A stretch of DNA of 64,000 bases, taken from NCBI GenBank assembly GCA_036320915.1, contig JAXBDG010000015.1, positions 1 to 64,000 on the forward strand, in the 5' to 3' direction. Below the pieces are notes generated by a model, which saw only the letters and a program-made list of their open reading frames with translations, ran no database searches and was not told the DNA's origin. Position 1 is the stretch's first letter; each line of letters begins with the position of its first letter. Shown piece after piece: positions 29,101 through 42,339 of this stretch. Both the position numbers and the translations under genes were made by a program. This stretch comes from Linnemannia elongata (taxonomy: Eukaryota > Mortierellomycota > Mortierellomycetes > Mortierellales > Mortierellaceae).

Positions 29101-32100
29101 CTCGGATCTTTTCGACGTGGTCCCTAAGTCGTTTGCCTTTGACAATCCAGAGTCGGAGAATCACAAACAGTCGTTCTCGGGGCAGTTAAATCAAGAACCC
29201 CAGCCATTTACTGTTGATAACACCAAGTCGGAGGATCGCCAGGAGTCCGTTTCAAACCAACTCCACAAAGTGTCACAAGCCTTTTCTTTTGGCAACCAAG
29301 AGCCCACGTCTTTTGACCTTCTCGGAACAACCTATACTCAGGAGATATCGACTTTTGATTTGCTTGGAACCTCGCATACTCAAGGACGATCACCTTTCGA
29401 CTTGCTCGGAACCCCAAATACCCAAGGAGAATCTCTCGACCTGTTCGGAACCTCAGACGTCCAAGAAAGATTTCCCTTCGATCTACCTGAAACCTCCAAA
29501 ATCCAAGGGGAGTCTCCTTTTGACTTGCTCGGAACCTCCAACACTCAAGGAGGATCACCTTTCGACACTGTCGAGCCTCAATCGAATGACCTACCTATGG
29601 AGCCTTCTTCGCTGTCTCAAGATCCAGGGCATAGAGTTGTTGGCGCCCCCACTTCTGCCCCCCCTGAGGACCAGCAAAGGACCCGGCCCGCAGTCTTTTC
29701 ATTCAATAGCCAGTTTGAGGAGGCTGACAACAGCTTTAGCCTGTCGGACCAAGCTGGTCAGCCGCTCGCTCGTCCACCTCAACCATCCAGCTCGCCTCCA
29801 TCCCAGCAGGGCCAACCGCAACCTATTCCATTCGACCAGACCTTGTCCGGCCCAGCCAGTCCAGGCTTTGGTCGTAACGCTACGGAATCATTTGTCACGC
29901 ACGACATTCACGCAGCAGAGGCGATCGTACAACCAGGAAGCTATTCGATCATGGAGCTCAGCAGTGAGTTAGCACACACACCATACTTTTCTCAGGCAAA
30001 GGAGTCCCCCAGACTCCAGGAACGTGCCAACTGGTCCAAGGCCGTCTCCGGATCAGGAGCGTCTGAGCTTTCTCAGGGCATATCGCCCAAGATGGAGGTG
30101 GAGACTTCAGTGTTTGATCAGGTCTCTTTAGCAGAGGACGCCCCAGGAACAGTTCTCCTTTCGACAAACTTGCCCTCAGCCACTAGTCCTCCCAAAGAAC
30201 GTGGCCTTGCGTCCCTCCTTGATCCTTCCACTTTGAGCGCCGTGGAGGATCTGCTGAACATGCCCAAATCTGCGGCCTTCGAGCGGGGCATGTCGCGGCT
30301 CTTCAAGGGTGTCAAGAGTAGTGCCACGTCGATGTTTAACTCACCCTTGGGACAATCGCCGTCCAAGTCCTTGGCCTCTTTGGGTGCCTCTTCTGCCGAT
30401 GCTGCAACTCCTGCTACGGACGACATAGGGGCTGTGCTTGGTGCGTCTGTCTCTGGTATGAGCGCACAGCCCAGGACTGCGAAACCTGCACCTGCACCTG
30501 CAACTACCACTGCTCCACCTGCAGCTGTTGTTCTCCCTCCTCCTCCACGTCGTACCCAGGAGAAGGACCATTCCAATCTCCCACCACCACCCAGAATTTC
30601 GAACTGGCCAGCTGCCCCTGACGCCGCAGGGGCACTAGCAACGGCAGCAGCACCTCTTGAAGCCTCCAAACCTGTCAAATTCGATTGGGCACACAAGCAA
30701 TCAAGCATATTCCTCGAAACCACAGAGGAGGCAGTGCCTGAGCCCAGCGAGGCGATCGAGTCATTCTCCAGTGTCGGGCGAGAAGAACCACCCAAGGAAG
30801 TCGATGATGGTAACTTCAACATATGCTGACGTGTGTTCATTGCCTGAAGGAGCCCATCTCAATTAAATATTGACGGTATTAATGTTATGTATCATGTTTA
30901 CTTTATCCCCAATAGTCTCAACAACTTTACCACTCCAGTCCACCACTATGCTTACGCCGACTGCACCGCCTGCCTTCCCGACTACAAGTGAGCAATCGTC
31001 CCACTTTAACCATGCCGCGCTTTCGCAAGGATCACAAGGAGATTCGGTGCAGTACCATGCAGTGCTGCAAGGACATGACGCGGTTGACATCGTGGTTGCT
31101 CCAGAGGCTCACGTGGACGGCGGTTTTGTTGAGCATAGAGAGACGGAGGTTATTTCAGGAGATCCTATTAATCTCGGCGGGCAAAAGGTCAACGCGCACA
31201 TGGAGCGGGAGTCCCCCAACGTTGCCGTTTCGAAGCAAGGACTGGAGTTGACTAGCCCAACTGCTCCCCACCATACCGCCAGCCCGACAGTCCATCATCA
31301 TCTCGCTGCCAGTCCTACAATCCATCCTCAAACTGTCAGCCCAGCCATACACCACAACCACCAACAAGCTGTTAGCCCTACCCTTCACAACCAGCCAGCC
31401 AGCCCTACGCTCCTTCAGCGGGCGACTAGTCCAAGCGTTTTAGACCCTGAAGTACTATTAAGAAAACAGGCTGCTGTGCATGCACTGCTGGCAGATCAGG
31501 TGGCTCATGGAGGATCGATAGGAGCAAGCCGTACCAAGCCTGATAAAAAGGAGCGGTTGTTGGAGAAGGCTCGTGAGCTCCTCGAGAAGCGACAGCAGAG
31601 CTCTGGTGTCCACCTTCAAGGAGCCAATGGAGGACATTCAGGACCGACGGTGCAAAAGTATTCGGGCGCAGGATCAAGATCCAGTGGTGAATGGATGCGA
31701 CAGGAGGAGAGTCCTAGACGCGGGTCGCTTTTGAGTCGCGACCAGTTTTCTTCGCCCACCATGTCACACCAGTTACCCACATTACACAACGGACCAGCAA
31801 CCGACCCAGTGCCAGTGCCTGCGCCAGTGCCTTACCCACCAGCATCACCAAGCTTTGGTTCACATCGGCGGCAGCAACAGGAGGAACAGCAACAGGAGGA
31901 ACAGCAACTGCAGCAGCAGCAGACCCAACAACAGGTCGACGAGGTCACAGCGGACCGTCACTTGGCTTTGGAGAACGAGCGTCTTCGGGAACAAGTTCAG
32001 TTGCTTTTGGCAGAGACGAGAGGCCTCCAGGTCCAGATCCAATCACAACAACAGCTGCAGTCCCAAGTCTCGCGGTTGCAGCAGGATCTAACGAGGATAC

Positions 32101-35100
32101 ACTCGGAGTCCCAAGCGGTGGAGGCAAGACATCAAGAGATCCGTTCAGATCAATCTCGACGACTGGAGGATGTCAGCCTGGAGAACCACAGACTGCAGGC
32201 AGCGCTGGCTCAGGCCCAATCGGACCATCATCATGTAGGCACTGGAATGGACGACCTTATGGGCAGATATCGACAAATCGAGGCAGACCTTAGCCAAGCT
32301 CGGCAAGTCTGCAAGGAGCAGGAGATTGCATTGGCTGAAGCCCAGAAGATGAAGGAGGTTGCTTTGGAGAATGAGCGACTCCAATATGAACTGGATCGGA
32401 CACGAAGCGAGCTCCAGGAGCAGCGAGCTACTACTGCTGCTGCTGCTGCTTCTGAGATCAGCGCGCGTCGGACAAGTCTAGGTTCGGACGCGTATACCCA
32501 CACTGCCGAACAACTCTTGCAAGAAGCTGAAGGGCTTCGTCGACAGCTCAAGGGTCAACGTCAGGAGATGAAGGAGCTACAGGATTCGGTCAAGCGCTCA
32601 GATGTCGAGAAGCGTGATCTGTTTTCAAGGATCGGACAGCTGGAGCGTGCCCTGGCAGATGCCGAAAAGCATCGGTAAGGAGCTTTCTTGTTATGAACCC
32701 GCGTAGTGGACCATGGACCCTTCGATCCAATCTTGAATAAACCTCGTTTTAAGGTCTACTGAGACTGAATAATGGGCTTTATGCCAATCCTACTTTGTTT
32801 TTAATCATCCTCTAGAAACGAACAAAAAAGTCACCAGGCAATGAAGGATGAGGCCTACAAGGTTATCCAGGAAAGACTTGTTGCATCTTTTGAGGAAGAG
32901 AAAGCTCAGTACCTTGACGAAGAGGCGTTTAAGATGGCTAAGTTGGAACACCGGTACAATATCCTGCAGAGTGAAATGGCGACTCTTCGTGCAAAGGAGG
33001 TTGAGAAACCTGCCCAGGAGTCTCACGCGGCTTTGTCAAGTGCGGAGGAAGAGATGCTCAAGAATCATGTGACTCAATTGGAGCTTGACTTGACAGCAGC
33101 CCGAGTGTCTGAGAAAGAGTTGGGATTCAAGCTAGAGGAGTCGATCAGAGCTGTCGAAAGTTTGAAACAGGCGGAGTCCAATATGCGCCTTGCCTTGGCC
33201 GAGATGGAAGAGCGATCCAGCGTCTTGCGGGAGGAACATGAAATTTCTCGCAAGGAGGCCACAGACCGTGGTCCCTCTGAAAATGATGTTGGACAGGAGC
33301 AATCGTCTGCATTCGAGTCGCTGTCAGAGGAGCTACAGCTCTCACTGGAGCGCGAGCGGGTTCTCAAGAGCGAGCTGGAGTTGGCGTCTCAGGTCATAAA
33401 GGACGGTCTGGTGTCTGGAACTCATGAGGGATCATCTGACCGCGCCGACCTTGAGCTGAGCCGCCTTGCCGAGAGTGCTTCGCGGTGGCAGGAGGAGTGT
33501 TTCGCAGCAAAGGAGGAGACCATGCGGGTAGAGGACCAGCTCCAGCGAGCTAACTTGGAGCTTATGGCAGCGAGGACTGAGATTCTTCAACTTGAAGCCA
33601 CCCTTGGGACGGACGAATCATCCTCATCCTCGACAGCAGAACTTCGACGGGAGGTAGCAGAGTTGCGGGAGCGAGTTATTGGACTTTTGAGCGACATTCA
33701 AGGGCGTGACGCCGTGCTGGACGAACTCAGGGCGTCTCGACAACAAAGTGAAGAGAGGGTTGCAGCGATTCTGGAGAACAACGTATCGCACAGCGAGCAG
33801 GTTTCAGCACTGGAACGCCAATTAGAACATCAACAGCATGAGAGTAGCAGGCTGGGCAAGGAACTCTTGGAATCAAGGGCACTACTTCAGGAAGCTCAAG
33901 CCACTATTGCCGCCAGCCTCGGATCAAACCAATTGGAGAAACTACAAGCCTTGCTGGAGGAGGAGAGACACACGAACCAATCGCAGGTTGAGAGATTGGA
34001 GGAACAGCGTGTCATGACGGGGAACATCATACTGGAGAAGCAAACGGAGATTGAGCAGATGATGGTCGACCTGGATTCGGCTACGTACAGGTTGTCTGCG
34101 ATGGACCAGGAACTCGGTCTCCTGAAGGCACAAAACGCGGAAGAGCAGGAACAGCGTGTTGCATTGGAAGAGTCCCTGTTGCAGTCGAATACTCAGAGAG
34201 ATGAGGAAGTTGCACGCCAGGATTTCCTTCTGGAGCAAGCAAGGGCGCAGCAAGACGACCTCAACAATCAAATTTCAGTCCTGGAGGAGTCAAAGAGGAA
34301 ACTGGAGATGTCATTGCATGAGTATGTCACACTTGCCGAGACGTCCAAGCGAGAGGCAAGCTCCTTCAAGGCACTAGCCGAGAAACTGGAACAGGATCTT
34401 GCCACAGCCGCCTCGATCAAGAACTACGCGCAAAAGGATGACGAGCCGCTGGAGGAAAGGGTGACGGTCGATGCATTGAAGAGTGAGATGTCCGCCAAGG
34501 AGGTCCAATTGGAGCAGGCTAAGGAGCAAGTTTCACTTATTGTCGACCTCTTCAGGAAGCTTCTGTCGCCATTGGAAGACCCAGAGGAACTTGAGACGAG
34601 GGAGGGTATGATGACACTTCTTGCAGGATTGCAGCCTCTGGGTGTTTCAGTCCAGGCACTACCATTGGCAGGAGTTCGCTTCCTGGGTATGCAGAAGGAG
34701 ATCATCGCTACCAAATCTCGCATTGAGGACTTGGAGTCACAACTGAGCATCATCAGTTACCAGCAGCAGCAACCCAGACATGAGTCCAAGAGAGCCATTG
34801 GTACGAGCGATGATTCGTCAGAAGTGGAGCGTTTGCGACAGGAGCTGGCCAAGGCAGAGCATGGAATTGGCAAGCTGCAGCAGTTCTTGCAGGAGTTCCA
34901 GAACGAAAAGAAGAGAGCGATCTATGAGTTGCAGCAACGACTGGAGGAATCGGAGGAGGAGGTTACACAGGCTCGTTCACAGTTGGCCAAAGCGCAAGCC
35001 CTATTGCTCTCGCGTCCAGCGGGGTCGTTGGCAACAGCAGCAGGATCGGTACAGTCTCATGATATGTCCCAGGCAGCGTTGGATCGGATAGGTTCGCCCA

Positions 35101-35513
35101 AGTCATCATCGGTGTGGATCGATCGGGAGAGGGGTCAGGCTATTCTGAAGGACGAAACATTCAAGGGCACAGAGGCAATCCACCACGAGGCAATCCTCGC
35201 ACTGGAGCCATTGCGCCAACAGAAAGCTGAGCTGGAGAGGACTTTGTTGGATTTGCGACACCGTTACGAGTTGTCGCAAAAGGAGAACGACACATTATTG
35301 TCAGGCCTGGAGAGGGAGAACAAGGAGTTGAAGAGTAAGGTGGAAATGAGGAGTCCGGACATGGCGGACGAGCATCTGGAGCGGATCCGAGAACTGGAGC
35401 TGGAGCAAGTCGAGCTAAACCGGCAGTTGAAGACGGCACAGCGGGAGCGTGAGTTTACACGGCAGGACATGCGGTCTTTGAAGGCGGAGCTTGCCAAACT
35501 GCGCGCACGGTAG
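26124..35513 (+). CDS. Giant coiled-coil protein with DLF/FDLLG repeats (about 2,964 aa)
   Basis: Exons 26124-26129 (ATG CTG, tentative), 26269-28449, 28559-30809, 30916-32674, 32816-35513; phases agree. The first half is disordered, rich in Pro, Gln and Ser, with repeated acidic-aromatic motifs: SLFG, DVDSLFSSP, SVSDLFD, and six to seven units of FDLLGT-x-x-TQG near 29310-29580. Such DLF/FG-type motifs in other proteins bind coat adaptors, so trafficking is possible. The second half, from about residue 1,690, is almost continuous coiled coil. No GRIP, TMF or Sec16 core domain was recognised, so I leave it unnamed. If the two-codon first exon is wrong, the next in-frame ATG is 26413. Confidence 0.72.
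29310..29580 (+). repeat. FDLLGT-type coding repeats
   Basis: Six to seven imperfect units of about 48 bp encode FDLLGTSxTQGxSP variants, in the large coiled-coil gene. Preceded at 28950-29280 by longer units with VSDLFD. Confidence 0.8.
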
Positions 35514-36074
35514 ACCCATCTTATGACAACAGAGCGTGCACCCTCTATAAAGTAAAATTTTAAAAAGTTATTTTGAACTTGGTCGAAATAGGGGGAAAGG
35601 GCGGAGATCAGGTGGGAAATGTGCGGTCAGACCATAGGTCATCCGTCCCCTCAGGCACAAGGTGGACAAGAGGGTGTGATAACCCCTTTTTACATATACC
35701 CATACATACATTACAAACACATTCAGAGGGGATGACGACGGTGCTGAACATCCAGTCTTCGATCGAACGGGGGGAGTAAAAAGGACGGAGGAGGGAGTGC
35801 AGCAAGTGGAAGGAAGGGCTTCTTGCCCTTTATCACTGTTTGCTGCCCATTGTTTCTTTCTTAAACTCTTTCCCTTCTACTCTCTCTCGTCCCCTTCACT
35901 TCACCTACTTCATAGACCTTGCTATTCTCTTCCACACAGCCAGTGCCCTGTCCAACCATCCGCCACTAATCCTTCCTTCCAACTACACACTCCATACCTT
36001 ACTTTATTCATCGCCAACGTCTCTTCGACGTTCCGCCTCCATCCGCCCCCCTCTTCGTCTCTTAAAAGAGGGCG
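35514..36074. other. Intergenic region, 561 bp
   Basis: Contains the 3' end of the coiled-coil gene (an ATAAAGTAAAA stretch near 35548) and the pyrimidine-rich promoter and leader of the next gene from about 35840, typical of fungal promoters. No gene or repeat seen. Confidence 0.7.
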
Positions 36075-39000
36075 ATGGCTGGACACAACCCTCCAAAGTC
36101 GCCCAGCGTCAACAACCTCATATCCTTCTGGAGCGACCTCGATATCAACTCTGAGGGAACTCCATCCGCCCCCTCACGACCAAGAGGTCCACAACCCATC
36201 CTAAACCAACAACAGCAGCGGTTGCCTTCAACAACGGCAATAGCTGCACCCCGATCTGTAGCAGGTGTCAGATCTCAGTCCTCCCCAGGGATTTCACAAC
36301 CCCCCAGCAAACCTCAACAAAACCGCCCTCATGTCCTTTCACCATCGATACCAATACTTTCATCCCCTTCAACACCTTCCTCATCTTCACCCTCCCGAAC
36401 CTCTGCGCCACTTTTCCCCTTACGATCAGTGGCGCCTGTGCAATCAAGGGTATTTGGGACTCAACGTCATGCACTCGATACGATTCATGCACGCCCACTA
36501 GCCTCACCTCCAGCACAGGCACCCCGGGTGGTGGGACCGCGCGCAGCTCACCATATTCAACCGCCTCATATCTCGGTAGGTACACGAAGCCAATCGGCAG
36601 GCACGGCAACAGCACCAACGCAGCCTTTACCTCCAAGACGACTAAGTGTCGAGCCAAAAGGGGCTGTGGATCCGAAAACGATGCTTAAGAGCGTTGGAAA
36701 CGACGCTGGGTCTGCCACGTTGAGGCATCTTTCTTCGAAGAATGAGCGACCTAGGCCTTCGAGCGATCGGCAAGGGTATCGACGGAGGGACAGTAACTCC
36801 GCCAACTCTCCACAATCCAGCACCACAACCAATACGCCACAGAATGTTACCTCACCCACAACACTTCCTTCATCATCATCGTCCCCATCCACGTCGGCAT
36901 CGCTGTCGCAGTCGAGAGGCGAGGAGGGAATAATGAAGTTGGCTGTAATACCACCAGTTGGCTCTAAAGAGGACACATGGAAACATCACCACCACCAGGC
37001 CAGGAGCCATCCTTTGGTGTCTGCGTCAGAACCTCTCGGTCGTCCGTTGGATGCCCTATTGTCATTAGGTAAAGATTTGACGGCTGACAACAGAATGTAT
37101 ACAGAGGTCATCCCTTAAGTAGCTAACAGACCTCATTTTCACGGTAACAATCTACTAGTAAAACCATCTGAAGGCGATGCGAAAGGCTCTCCTGCTGCAG
37201 CTGGTTTAGACAGGATCCTATCAAACACAACCAGCAACCCAGCTGCCTCCAGCAATGACCAATTGTCGCAGGACAATGTGGTACAAGAGTCCAGGTCAGG
37301 AAAAGGAAGGGCTGAACCTCAACCGACTCCCAAAAGGGCAGCCCATCGTCCCACATCAGAACCAATCGAGTCTGTGATACGATCCACTTCCCCCCGCAAC
37401 GAACGACAAACAGTAACCACTATCAATGACGGAAGACGCCAGGGTGCATCTTTGCAGGGCGACAGCCGATCGAGTCGCGGATCAGAGATCATGTACGCAG
37501 TCGTGAAAGGAGTGTCGTCTAAACCTGCAATTCCAAAACTTGTGGGCGCATCGGGTTCAGGAACTGTGGTTGTAGAGCAGGGTCGGCGCCAAAATACAAC
37601 GGTTAGCTCAGACGTGGACGAGATATTTAAACCCAACGTAGCGAGCAGGAATGTTCACCGTCGAGCGGACAGAAGCAATAGTCAACAGACCCTGATCCAC
37701 TCCAAAGTCAGTAGCGCCGTGACATCCTCAACTAATCAGTCCAAGCGAGAGTCGGTGCAGAGTTTCACGAGCCATGCCAGCACACTGGACGAGTCAATCC
37801 CTGAAGACTCGAACGGTGTTTTTGACGATCGAGATGCGCGAGAAGAGACCAGCTTGCTGAAAAAGGTAGCCAACCCAACTATCGGCGATGTCTCGGAGAA
37901 GGACGCTGGCAGGAAGTTTGGAGACTCTAAACTACATTCAGGTTCAGAGACAGCTAAGATCACTATATCCGACCTTCCTCTACGGATGCACGATCAAAAG
38001 TATGCAGGAGGAACACCACTCGGCACCAAGCGATCGGAGAGCGCGCCGGAGAACTCGACACTCGACAGCTCAGAGGCGCTTTTCCAACCGACGGCGCCGC
38101 TCATTTCTTACCCGGCATTGGATGCATACCTGTCGTCACTGAAGCCGAATAAGTTCACAGAGATCCCGACAGACACCTTTGGACTAGGGACATCTTCATT
38201 GACAGACAGAAACTCGTCCACAAAGAGCAAACCACTTCCGCCACAACCCTCCAAGTCTAAGAAACTACCACCTCCAGACCCTAGGATCGGCATGTTCCCG
38301 CCTCTGAACAAGATCCCCGAGGGTATCACATTGGACGAGCTCAAGGTCAACATCACCAAGCCTGCAGGATTTTTTGACCAGGAGCTCCAGAATGTGATGC
38401 TTTCGACGGCGGTCGACGGGATCATGAGCGGGGAGTCTTCCAACATCGGCATCTCGTACATGCGGATTGAGATCATTATCGATTTTCTGCAGTTTGTAGG
38501 CCTGTACCTCTCGGTCTCTGGCAACACATTCGTCAACCAAAAGTGGATGTACACCGCAGTGAATATTATCCCCGCAGTGCTGTCGATGGACTTTCCGAGA
38601 GTCATTGGATATGGGATGATCTTCCTGTTTCTCTTTGGACTTGTCTGCTGGATTGCGCTTTACACCTTCAAAATTATGACCCGGGCTGACCCCAACGACG
38701 ACATAGAGGTAACATTTTTTTGTTTTATAAGAATAAGCCTTTGACTACTCGACGCTGGTCTGCTAGCTTCTATAGCCAACTCACCATAGGGATATCGCTT
38801 TGACCCCTTTTACTCTTTATAGGGCTTGGAGGTGTCATCCTGGAGTTTAAGGTCCAAGAAGCAGCGGATGGAAACCATTTCGATCGTCTTCTTGTTGACA
38901 ACCTTGTATCTACCACTAGCAAAACTGTCTTTTGACGCCCTCGTCTGGTCAGACACCATGTGGCCCATCGCAAACCCCTACACAACTGCAGATTTCCCAG

Positions 39001-42000
39001 TACTCCAGCCCTTGGGACCCAGCGGGATATACAGAGACCCCTCGGACTTTTGTTGGGTGACATCGATGAAGATCCAGGATCTCAACTTCGCCTACGTGAT
39101 TATTCCAGTGGCGATTTTCACTGTCTGCGCGAACACATTCTATTTCCCGCTGGCAATACGACGACTGGTGTTGCAGAACTTGCCAAGGATTGACAAGTAT
39201 ACGGAGCAAGGAGAGCGGCGGCTGGATTTGGATGAGGAGTATAAGCGTCTGACGAACTCAGACAACTGCCCATACAACTTTTTGTACAATGGTAGGTCAG
39301 GCAGGCGAACATGGCGTCAGTAATGTCGATGTTAGCCTTATCTGTGCAGTGTTATTAACGGTATATTTTTTCCTTCCATGTCGCATAGGGTACCGTAGAG
39401 AACATGGAACGTACAAGGTGGTGGTGATGCTTAACAAGCTCATCGCGGTCGTGATTGTGGTGCTGTTCTCTAAGGACAACTGCATTTTCCGAGGGTACGA
39501 ACGTCGAATCATTGAATCTGTCCGTGCTGGGCTCCAGATCGTGTTCACAGTTAGCTTGATCTACCGCGTCTACAGGACTAAGCCCTTTCTCTACGCCTCT
39601 CAAAACGTCAGCGAGTACTGGTCAAGAGCCTGTACGGTTGCTACGAGTGTTATCGGCCTCTTTATTGTCCTCAACGTCGGTCCCGTCTCCGTCTACACTC
39701 TCGGGATCATGCTGATTTCAACCTATGTCCTCATGTGTATCATTGTCGTCTGGTTTTCAATCCGGCAGACTCAAAAGTTCCAGGTCATGCTGAAGCAAAT
39801 CCAGCAGCGGTTGGATTTCTCGCTGGAGATCTATAACCCACGGCTCAACTACTTCAAGCACATTAAGCGACGAATCTGGCAGGAGACCTGGACCGCTACG
39901 CTCTTGGTCGAGGACTCGTTCAAAATGCCCTCTGACACTGTTGTCGCCTACAGCCAGTCCCCGCATCGACCGCCGTACCTTCTCAATTTCAAGGGCACTG
40001 TTGCAGAGCGTCACGTCGAGAACTTGAGGATTGTCCGCCAGATTGGACTCCGATCGTATTCACAAGCCTGTCAGTTCTTGACCCCTGCGATGGTCAGGAA
40101 GCGCACTCTTATCCTGAAAGAGTTCGTCGGTCCGGACATGTACTACGCGCCCGAGTTCATGACGTCGAACATCAAGACGTACTTTGGCAAGGCTTACGTG
40201 GTTCCGTTCCCATTTTCGGTGGTGTTTGTATATGACGAGTCGTCGGTCGTTGTTACGCTTGTGAAAGAGCATGATCTGGATCGGTACATTCGACAAAACC
40301 AGGATCCCGAGATTGAGAGGCGACGCGAACTTAGGTACCAGCTCCGAGCGCTTGATGGAAAGTTCGTGGTCCGTCCCTTTGTGGAGACTCGAGGTATCCA
40401 AAAAGGCCGAGAAAGTAACGGCACCATGGAGGTAAGGTCATTTTACCACGCCATTAGCAACACGTTTTATGTGTTTTATGTGTTTTTTTGTTTTATTTCA
40501 GGCGTCCCTGGCAGTTAACACGCAACATCAATGGGAATGCAAAAATAGATGTCATTGGTCAACGCGCCCGTGAGCTACAAGAGAGGTTTGTTTACTATCC
40601 ACCGCAAAAAGATGTCAAGCTGGCAGGGACATAACATGAACCCCGGATTCTCAGTAACAATCACCTATTCTGACGGCGAGATCCAGGACCCCGAAGGATC
40701 ATCACAACTTCTGCATGAGACGACAATCGGACACGAGGTCATTGGGATTACGCGAGACTTCCAGGTCACGCCAGCATTGGCACGGCTACTCCGGGATAAC
40801 CATGCTCTGATCTCTCGAGGCGTGCGAAAGGTCAAGAAGGTCATGCAAGCGTACCAGAGCCATTACCGTAACGAGGCTCTTCGTAAAGATGGGACACTCT
40901 CCTACGCATTCTTCATCAATGTGTACGACAACCCAAACTTGAAGCAGAAGGAGCTTGAGCCGTTGTTGAGAGCAACAGAGGAGAACCCAAAGATTGTGGA
41001 CCCTACAAGACCGGTCTCAATGGCGATCCAGTACCTGTACGAGCGAATGGGTGCAGTCAACAGGACGAGATGTCATCAGTGGTGGTACCTCTTCTGGGAT
41101 GACCTTTACCGCAAGAACCACGAGGAGATCCCACAGTTGACTGCCAAGGAATTCTCACCAGCGTTCCCAGGGTCCATTTGCTATCGACCCATGGCCAGAC
41201 CCGACTTGGAGGCATTCTTGGAGAAGCAAGGGTGTTGGCTGAAGGGCGGACGAGCTGGGTTCATGAACGTAGGTGTCCTGAACAGAATCTATACGTTCTT
41301 GAACGTGCTTGTGTTTGACAAGATGACCAAGGAGCAGAGACAGAGGCAGCTGGAGATGACGACAGTGGAGCGACAGAGACTTGAGCAGCTGTTCTTGGTG
41401 ACCAAGGCCAACGTTCATACTGACGGTACTTACAAGCGCATGCCCCTAATGGAGGATGGCGTGGAAGTTGGTCTCGGCGAGGATGGTCTGGGCCGAAGGT
41501 CTTCGTCCAAGGGTGAGATCCAGAGAAAGAAGAGCCGGATGGGGTGGTTCGAGAGCATCACACCTGGTCGGCGCAAGAGTCGGATCAACAAACAGCAGCA
41601 ACAGCAATTGCACGGACTACAACAACAAACACCAAGCTCGCCAGGACATTTGCAGGACCATGGCCGCGTCGACTACTTTTCGCCTGGATACATTATCCCA
41701 CAGACATGGCAGCAAAAAGCAAGTCAGTTCACGGCGCTATTAATCGGTGGACGACCAGACGACATGATTGGGGAGTCGGATGAGGAGGATGACTTGGAAG
41801 ACTCGGACGAAATGGCCCAAAAGCGGAGGAGGACAATGATGGGGTCAATAGAGACCCTCCCAGGACGGCTGGATTCTGCAGCTGATGCGATGGAACTCAA
41901 GCGGGTGGTGACGGTTCGTGGAGTTCGATCGAGGAGCGACAGAAACGACATGTCGACAGAGCAGCATAATCCTCTCCTCCGTGCGGTGCTACAGCAACAT

Positions 42001-42339
42001 CCGGACAAACGACAACAAAAGGATCCGTCACCGGTTCAGCAGCCGCAGAGGTCATCTTCCGGCAGGCCAGAGTCTTGGGCGTCCATTTCAACCCTTGCAG
42101 AGTCACCCGTCGTATTGACCACCAACGACAACATCAACAGTATCCAACAGAAACAAGGCGGAGGCGGGGGAGGGGGCCTGAGCTCAGCTGAGGAGGGCAG
42201 GGAAAGTGGTGTTAGTGAGGAGAACCGAGACTGGAGGAATCCTTTTGATAGATTGGAGGAGGAGGAGGCGGAGGAGGATAGAGGCATGGCGAGTGACACG
42301 ATGAGTGTTACCAGCATGAGTTCTGAGGATTACTGGTGA
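36075..42339 (+). CDS. Large multipass membrane protein, about 1,960 aa, with an apparent one-base indel
   Basis: Exons 36075-37068, 37159-38708, 38823-39291, 39389-40431, about 40515-42339. The first 700 residues are low-complexity Ser/Pro/Arg. From TLDELKVNITKPAGFF the protein becomes ordered, with hydrophobic segments: two around IEIIIDFLQFVGLY/RVIGYGMIFLFLFGL, then TISIVFLLTTLYLPL, FAYVIIPVAIFTV, VVVMLNKLIAVVIVVLF, IVFTVSLIYRVY, and two around IGLFIVLNVGPVSV/LISTYVLMCIIVVW. A soluble region and an acidic low-complexity tail follow. The frame carrying RNINGNAKIDVIGQRAREL...YYPPQK must shift at the A5 run 40606-40610 to continue as MSSWQG...VTITYSDG. The exon 5 acceptor is also unsure (40502 or 40515). 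Family not recognised. Confidence 0.68.
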
